From Faecousia sp. (GTDB taxonomy: Bacteria > Bacillota > Clostridia > Oscillospirales > Oscillospiraceae), in assembly GCA_029258495.1 (NCBI GenBank), contig JARHYV010000229.1, positions 1 to 10,325 of the forward strand: a DNA stretch of 10,325 nt, in the 5' to 3' direction. The translations under genes were made by a program, and so were the position numbers. A model generated the notes under the pieces. The model did not search any database. It was not told the origin of the DNA and was given only the letters and a program-made list of their open reading frames with translations. How positions within the stretch are numbered: position 1 is the first letter of the stretch; every line of letters starts with the position of its first letter. This document shows positions 6,576-10,325 of this stretch, piece after piece.

Positions 6576-6959
6576 ATGAAGAGAACCTGTGCCATTATTC
6601 TTGTCCTTGTGCTTGTACTGATGGGTGGCTGCGGCAAAAAGGCTCCTGCCGACGGCATTTACGCTGTGGATGTGACCCTCACCGGAGGCAGCGGACGCGC
6701 CGGCATCGACTCCGCTCAGGTATCCATTCAGGGTTCCGATGTGACTGCAACCATCGTCTGGAGCAGTCCCTACTATGAATATATGATCGTTGACGGCATC
6801 CGCTATGAGCCTGTGCAGACCTCCGGAAATGCCACCTTTACCTTCCCCGTGGTGATGGATGAAGAAATGAAGGTCAGTGCCTGCACCGTCGCCATGAGTC
6901 AGCCTCATCTGATCGACTACACGCTCTTTTTTGACAGCGGCAGCCTGAAGGGTGAATGA
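6576..6959 (+). CDS. Small lipoprotein, NEAT-like beta domain (paralogue of the preceding gene)
   Basis: A 127-residue lipoprotein with signal residues 1-18, lipobox LMGGC and lipid Cys C19. Unlike its neighbour it has almost no linker, so the domain would sit close to the membrane. The domain starts DGIYAVDV (26-33), then GGSGRA, a VSIQG strand, TATIVWSSPYYEYM (57-70), YEPV (77-80), TFTFPV and DYTLFFDSGSL. These landmarks line up with the preceding protein (YIPV, FTVPV, YDRTLVFQSAQL), which points to a duplicated fold. The aromatic cluster W62, Y66, Y67, Y69 and the M107-H111 region are plausible ligand sites, though this is inference. The start at 6576 is favoured: it lies 4 bp after the previous stop, begins a signal peptide, and has GGAAAGCAGG upstream. 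Longer in-frame starts overlap the preceding gene and lack a signal. Likely translationally coupled. Confidence 0.75.
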   Translation: MKRTCAIILVLVLVLMGGCGKKAPADGIYAVDVTLTGGSGRAGIDSAQVSIQGSDVTATIVWSSPYYEYMIVDGIRYEPVQTSGNATFTFPVVMDEEMKVSACTVAMSQPHLIDYTLFFDSGSLKGE

Positions 6960-6960
6960 T

Positions 6961-8097
6961 ATGAAAAAGATGATCTGCATTCTCCTGTGTCTGTGCCTGC
7001 TGCTTTCGTGTTTCTCCGGATGCAGCCGCCCTGTGACCACAGAGGGCTTGGGCAACGGATGGGAGCCTACCCACAGCATGCAGCTGCAATATGCCAACCA
7101 GTTTTCCGTGGACTATTACGACGGCGGCTACAAGCTTGTTTCCATTGCCGACGGCAGCCGTTTTCTGGTCATCCCGGAAAACGGCAAAAAGCCGGAGGGG
7201 ATCTCTGCGGATATCGTCCCCCTGTATCAGCCTCTGGATCGGATCTATCTGGCAGCTACATCCGCCATGTGCCTGTTCGATGCAATGCAGCGACTGGATG
7301 CGATCCGTCTTTCCGGCACACGGGAGGACGGATGGTACATCGAAAACGCCGTAAACGCCATGAAAAACGGCGATATCCTCTATGCCGGGAAATACAGCGA
7401 GCCGGATTATGAGCTGATCCTGTCCAATGACTGCGACCTTGCCATCGAGTCCACCATGATCGGTCACGCCTCGGATGTAAAGGACAAGCTGACGGATCTG
7501 GGTGTCCCCGTCCTTGTGGATCATTCCAGTCTGGAGTCCCATCCCCTTGGACGCACCGAATGGATCCGGCTGTATGCTGCTCTTTTGAACGAGGAAGAAA
7601 CTGCCGACCGGCTCTTTGCCCAGCAGGTGGGATATCTGAAGGAACTGGAAAATACCGAACCCACCGGAAAAACCGTGGTATTCTTCCACATCAGCTCCTC
7701 CGGCTTTGTCGTCACCAGACGCACAGGCGATTATGTGAGCAAGATGATCGAGCTTGCCGGAGGCGACTATGCCTTTGACGATTTGGGCGATCCGGAGTCG
7801 GCGGCCTCTACTGTGACCATCGAAATGGAAAAGTTCTATGCCACCGCCAAGGAGGCGGACTATGTCATCTACAACAGCACCATCGGTGGAGAGATCAAGG
7901 ACATGGCATCGTTCCTTGCGCTGAATGATGTGCTGAAAAATTTCAAGGCTGTCCAGAACGGGAATGTCTGGTGCACCAACCAGAATATGTTTCAGGAAAC
8001 CATGCAGCTGGGGCAGATGATCCGGAATTTCCATCAGATGCTGACCAGTGATGATCCATCCCTGACGGAATTGGATTATCTGTACAAGCTCCGGTGA
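6961..8097 (+). CDS. BtuF/FecB-type periplasmic-binding-protein lipoprotein (tetrapyrrole, B12 or siderophore uptake)
   Basis: A 378-residue substrate-binding component of a type II ABC importer, anchored outside the membrane. The signal is residues 1-20, rich in Cys/Leu, with FSGC and lipid Cys C21. The Peripla_BP_2-like body has an N lobe (about 45-185), including an early strand-loop of the YKLVSIADGSRFLVIP type and LVDHSS at 185-190. The family hallmark follows at 191-202 (LESHPLGRTEWI), then a C lobe with VVFFHISSSGFVV (239-251), YVSKMIELAGGDYAF (258-272) and IEMEKFY (287-293). Glutamates near 192 and 288-290 are candidates for salt bridges to permease arginines, as known in BtuF-BtuC. 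ATG at 6961 is preferred over GTG at 6952 because AAGGGTGA is correctly spaced for it. The start is immediately after the previous stop (1-bp gap). The B12 riboswitch favours a corrinoid ligand; heme or siderophore is not excluded. Confidence 0.87.
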   Translation: MKKMICILLCLCLLLSCFSGCSRPVTTEGLGNGWEPTHSMQLQYANQFSVDYYDGGYKLVSIADGSRFLVIPENGKKPEGISADIVPLYQPLDRIYLAATSAMCLFDAMQRLDAIRLSGTREDGWYIENAVNAMKNGDILYAGKYSEPDYELILSNDCDLAIESTMIGHASDVKDKLTDLGVPVLVDHSSLESHPLGRTEWIRLYAALLNEEETADRLFAQQVGYLKELENTEPTGKTVVFFHISSSGFVVTRRTGDYVSKMIELAGGDYAFDDLGDPESAASTVTIEMEKFYATAKEADYVIYNSTIGGEIKDMASFLALNDVLKNFKAVQNGNVWCTNQNMFQETMQLGQMIRNFHQMLTSDDPSLTELDYLYKLR

Positions 8098-8131
8098 TAT
8101 CCCCGATCTGCTAACGAAAGAAGGTATGTTT

Positions 8132-9244
8132 ATGGGCTTGCAGCCCCCGAAAAAGCGGCTTTCCCCATCCTCCGGCCGCCGTTTTGCCATTGTCATGGCG
8201 GCACTGTTTCTCCTGCTGCTCTGGGGACTGGTGCTGAATGTGAATATCGGCTCTGTCCGCATTCCGCTGAGCGAGATATTTTCCATGATCTGGAATGCCC
8301 TTCGCTGCAGCATTGCCAATTTTTTCACCCGCGGCGGATATGCCGAGGAGCTGGAACATGCCCTCAATGCCACCACCCAGAGTCAGATCATTTTCAGCAT
8401 CCGCATCCCCCGGATGCTTTTGGCAGCCATATTGGGGGGTGCACTGTCGGTCTCCGGCTTTCTGCTGCAAACATTCTTCCGCAATCCCATTGCAGGCCCC
8501 TTTGTGCTTGGGATCTCCTCCGGCGCAAAAATGGTGGTGGGCATTGTGCTGATTTTCCTAACCCCTTATTTCGGAGCCCTCCATTCCGGTGTCACCATCA
8601 TCGCAGCCTTCCTCGGTTCTTTGCTCATCACGGGGATCGTTCTGGCATTCTCGCAAAAGGTGCACAACATGTCCATGCTTTTGGTCATCGGGATCATGGT
8701 GGGGTATATTTGCAGTGCTGTTACGGACTTCTGCATCACCTTTGCCAATGACCATGACATTCTCAATCTGACCAGCTGGTCAATGGGCACCTTCTCCGGT
8801 GCAAGTTGGGACAATATCGGGATCGCATCACTGCTGTGCCTGCCCACTCTGGCAGGCGCATGGCTCCTGTCCAAGCCCATGGCCGCCTATGCATTGGGGG
8901 AGTCCTACGCTCAGAGCATGGGCATCAATGTAAAGCCCTTCCGGCTGATGCTGATCCTGCTGTCGAGTCTGCTTTCGGCATGCGTCACGGCACTTGCAGG
9001 CCCCATTTCATTTGTGGGCATTGCCGTTCCGCATATCACAAGGACACTGCTGAAAACCTCCAAGCCGCTGTTTGTGATCCCTGCCACATTCCTGTGCGGA
9101 TCGGTATTCTGCATATTCTGCGACCTTCTGGCGCGGACGATCTTTGCACCTACCGAACTGGCGATCGGCACCGTTACATCGATCTTCGGCGCACCGGTGG
9201 TCATTTACATGATGATCAAGCGCCGCCGAATGCAGGAGGACTGA
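8132..9244 (+). CDS. BtuC/FecCD-type ABC permease
   Basis: A 370-residue polytopic membrane protein of the FecCD/BtuC family, the channel of a type II importer. Hydrophobic segments start at about 19-38 and continue at 96-113, 122-145, 152-174, 181-203, 228-246, 271-292, 312-334 and 341-361. Hallmarks are RIPRMLLAAILGGALSVSG (91-109), FRNPIAGPFVLGISSGA (116-132), MGTFSGASW (218-226), YALGESYAQSMGINV (253-267) and GPISFVGIAVPHITR (290-304), the last matching the conserved ATPase-contact region. The loop after the first helix (about 55-85) is longer than I expect for BtuC and carries charged residues. The start at 8132 is preferred: GAAAGAAGG ends seven bases before it, whereas the ATG at 8126 is only one base from that site. 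It follows the binding protein gene by 34 bp and precedes the ATPase gene by 2 bp. Confidence 0.9.
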   Translation: MGLQPPKKRLSPSSGRRFAIVMAALFLLLLWGLVLNVNIGSVRIPLSEIFSMIWNALRCSIANFFTRGGYAEELEHALNATTQSQIIFSIRIPRMLLAAILGGALSVSGFLLQTFFRNPIAGPFVLGISSGAKMVVGIVLIFLTPYFGALHSGVTIIAAFLGSLLITGIVLAFSQKVHNMSMLLVIGIMVGYICSAVTDFCITFANDHDILNLTSWSMGTFSGASWDNIGIASLLCLPTLAGAWLLSKPMAAYALGESYAQSMGINVKPFRLMLILLSSLLSACVTALAGPISFVGIAVPHITRTLLKTSKPLFVIPATFLCGSVFCIFCDLLARTIFAPTELAIGTVTSIFGAPVVIYMMIKRRRMQED

Positions 9245-9246
9245 CC

Positions 9247-10325
9247 ATGCAGGCTTATTTTGAAACGAAAGATCTCGCCGTCGGCTATCACGGCCGCATC
9301 CTGATCCACGATATCAATGTGTCCATTGAAAAAGGGAAGATCCTGACCCTGATCGGCCCCAACGGCGCAGGAAAATCCACCATATTAAAATCCATCACAA
9401 AGCACATTGCCTCCATCCACGGCAGTGTTTTCATTGACCAAGCCTCTATTTCCGACTGGAACGCAAAGGAAATGGCGAAAAAAGTCGCCGTTGTGCTGAC
9501 TCAGCGGATCCAGCCGGAGCTGATGACCAGTGCCGAGGTGGTCGCCATGGGACGCTATCCCTACACCAATATTCTCGGAAAACTCTCTCCCAAGGATCAA
9601 GCCATCGTTCAGGAGGCACTGGAACGGGTGCATGCATCCGATCTTGCACAGCAGGATTTTATGACTCTCTCCGATGGTCAGCGTCAGCGGATCATGCTGG
9701 CCCGGGCCATCTGTCAGGAGCCGGAGGTCATCATTCTGGACGAGCCGACCGCCTATCTGGACATCCGTCACAAGATCGAATTACTGGACATCCTTCGGGA
9801 AATGGCGCAGGAAAAGCAGATCACCGTGATCATGACCCTGCACGAGATCGACCTTGCCACCAAAATTTCGGACTATCTGATCTGCGTAAAGGGCGAAACC
9901 ATCGATGCCTTCGGAACTCCGGAGCAGATCCTCAAGACCGATACCATCAAGCAGCTGTATGATCTGGAAAACGGCTCATACAATCTGCTCTTCGGCAGCG
10001 TGGAGCTGAAGAAACCGGAGGGCGCACCCAAAGTCTTTGTTGTTGCAGGCGGCGGCTATGGCATTCCCTGCTATCGGGCATTGCAAAAGAAGGGGATCCC
10101 CTTCGCAACAGGGATCCTCTTCCAAAATGATGTGGATTTTCAGGTCGCCCAGATGCTCAGCAGCCATGTAGCATCCGCTGCTGCATTCGAGCCGGTCACC
10201 CGGCAGACATTCGACACAGCCTCCCGGCTGCTGCGCCGATGCGAGCTGGTGATCGATGCCGGAACCCCAATCGGCAGCGGCAACCAATGCAACGCAGATC
10301 TCCTGCGCCTTGCCGAGCAGGCGCA
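9247..10325 (+). CDS. BtuD/FecE-type ABC ATPase fused to a C-terminal Rossmann-like domain (3' end outside the window)
   Basis: The ATP-hydrolysing subunit for the adjacent permease, open for 359 codons to the right edge without a stop. Walker A is GPNGAGKST (37-45), Q-loop Q86, signature LSDGQ (141-145), Walker B VIILDEP (161-167), D-loop YLDIRHK (170-176) and switch His H199 (TLHEIDLA). The ATPase ends near 250, where most BtuD/FecE proteins stop. A second domain then begins: VFVVAGGGYGIPCYRAL (263-279), KKGIPFATGIL, NDVDFQVA, AAFEPV (312-317) and LVIDAGTPIGSGN (334-346). The glycine-rich turn after a beta strand suggests a nucleotide- or ligand-binding Rossmann-like fold. I recall a similar tail on some archaeal BtuD proteins, which would fit a corrinoid transporter, but could not check. 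The start has AGGAGGA at 9234-9240, six bases upstream, inside the end of the permease gene. Confidence 0.9.
   Translation, partial: MQAYFETKDLAVGYHGRILIHDINVSIEKGKILTLIGPNGAGKSTILKSITKHIASIHGSVFIDQASISDWNAKEMAKKVAVVLTQRIQPELMTSAEVVAMGRYPYTNILGKLSPKDQAIVQEALERVHASDLAQQDFMTLSDGQRQRIMLARAICQEPEVIILDEPTAYLDIRHKIELLDILREMAQEKQITVIMTLHEIDLATKISDYLICVKGETIDAFGTPEQILKTDTIKQLYDLENGSYNLLFGSVELKKPEGAPKVFVVAGGGYGIPCYRALQKKGIPFATGILFQNDVDFQVAQMLSSHVASAAAFEPVTRQTFDTASRLLRRCELVIDAGTPIGSGNQCNADLLRLAEQA

Noticed and set aside
6874..8376. 500-codon open frame on the minus strand across the binding-protein gene
   Set aside because: It spans parts of three genes that form a clear operon on the other strand. 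No family motif or ribosome site supports it; codon bias of the real genes keeps the frame open.
10089..10104. 16-bp perfect palindrome inside the ATPase gene
   Set aside because: It lies fully within well-supported coding sequence (KKGIPF) with no adjacent U-run; most likely chance.

Overview
The window (about 55% GC by eye) looks like a chromosomal segment of a low-to-mid GC Gram-positive anaerobe, most likely a gut clostridium of the Oscillospiraceae/Ruminococcus type. The reasons are strong GGAGG-type ribosome sites, lipoprotein signal peptides followed by Ser/Thr/Pro/Ala-rich linkers, a YhaO/YhaN-type nuclease pair and an exported CbiK-type chelatase. The genus is an inference; no rRNA or marker gene is present. 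No tRNA, IS element, CRISPR array or phage gene was seen.

Left part (1-2927, + strand): a metallophosphoesterase of the SbcD/YhaO family, cut by the left edge, overlaps by ATGA an SbcC/Rad50-like AAA ATPase of the YhaN type. They probably form a DNA repair nuclease-ATPase pair. A perfect 36-bp palindrome (2950-2985) follows and probably ends transcription from both sides.

Middle part (3020-4446, - strand): a consensus promoter (TTGAAA, 17 bp, TATAAT) drives a DUF1835/DUF3658-like protein and, 24 bp later, a small membrane-anchored protein with a beta-rich domain. Neither has a known job.

Right part (4551-10325, + strand): a second strong promoter (TTGACA, 17 bp, TATATT) leads into a cobalamin riboswitch. 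Six genes follow in one direction: an exported lipoprotein form of the cobaltochelatase CbiK, two small lipoproteins that appear to be paralogues with a NEAT-like pattern, a BtuF/FecB-type binding lipoprotein, a BtuC/FecCD-type permease, and a BtuD/FecE-type ATPase with an extra C-terminal Rossmann-like domain (cut by the right edge). A strong hairpin separates cbiK from the transporter genes.

The right-hand operon is the main point of interest. Everything needed to capture a tetrapyrrole on the cell surface and import it is co-encoded with a chelatase that is placed outside the cell, and B12 controls the whole set. The simplest reading is a corrinoid or cobalt-tetrapyrrole scavenging system in which CbiK loads metal onto, removes metal from, or simply binds the ligand before import. 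Substrate and direction cannot be settled from sequence.
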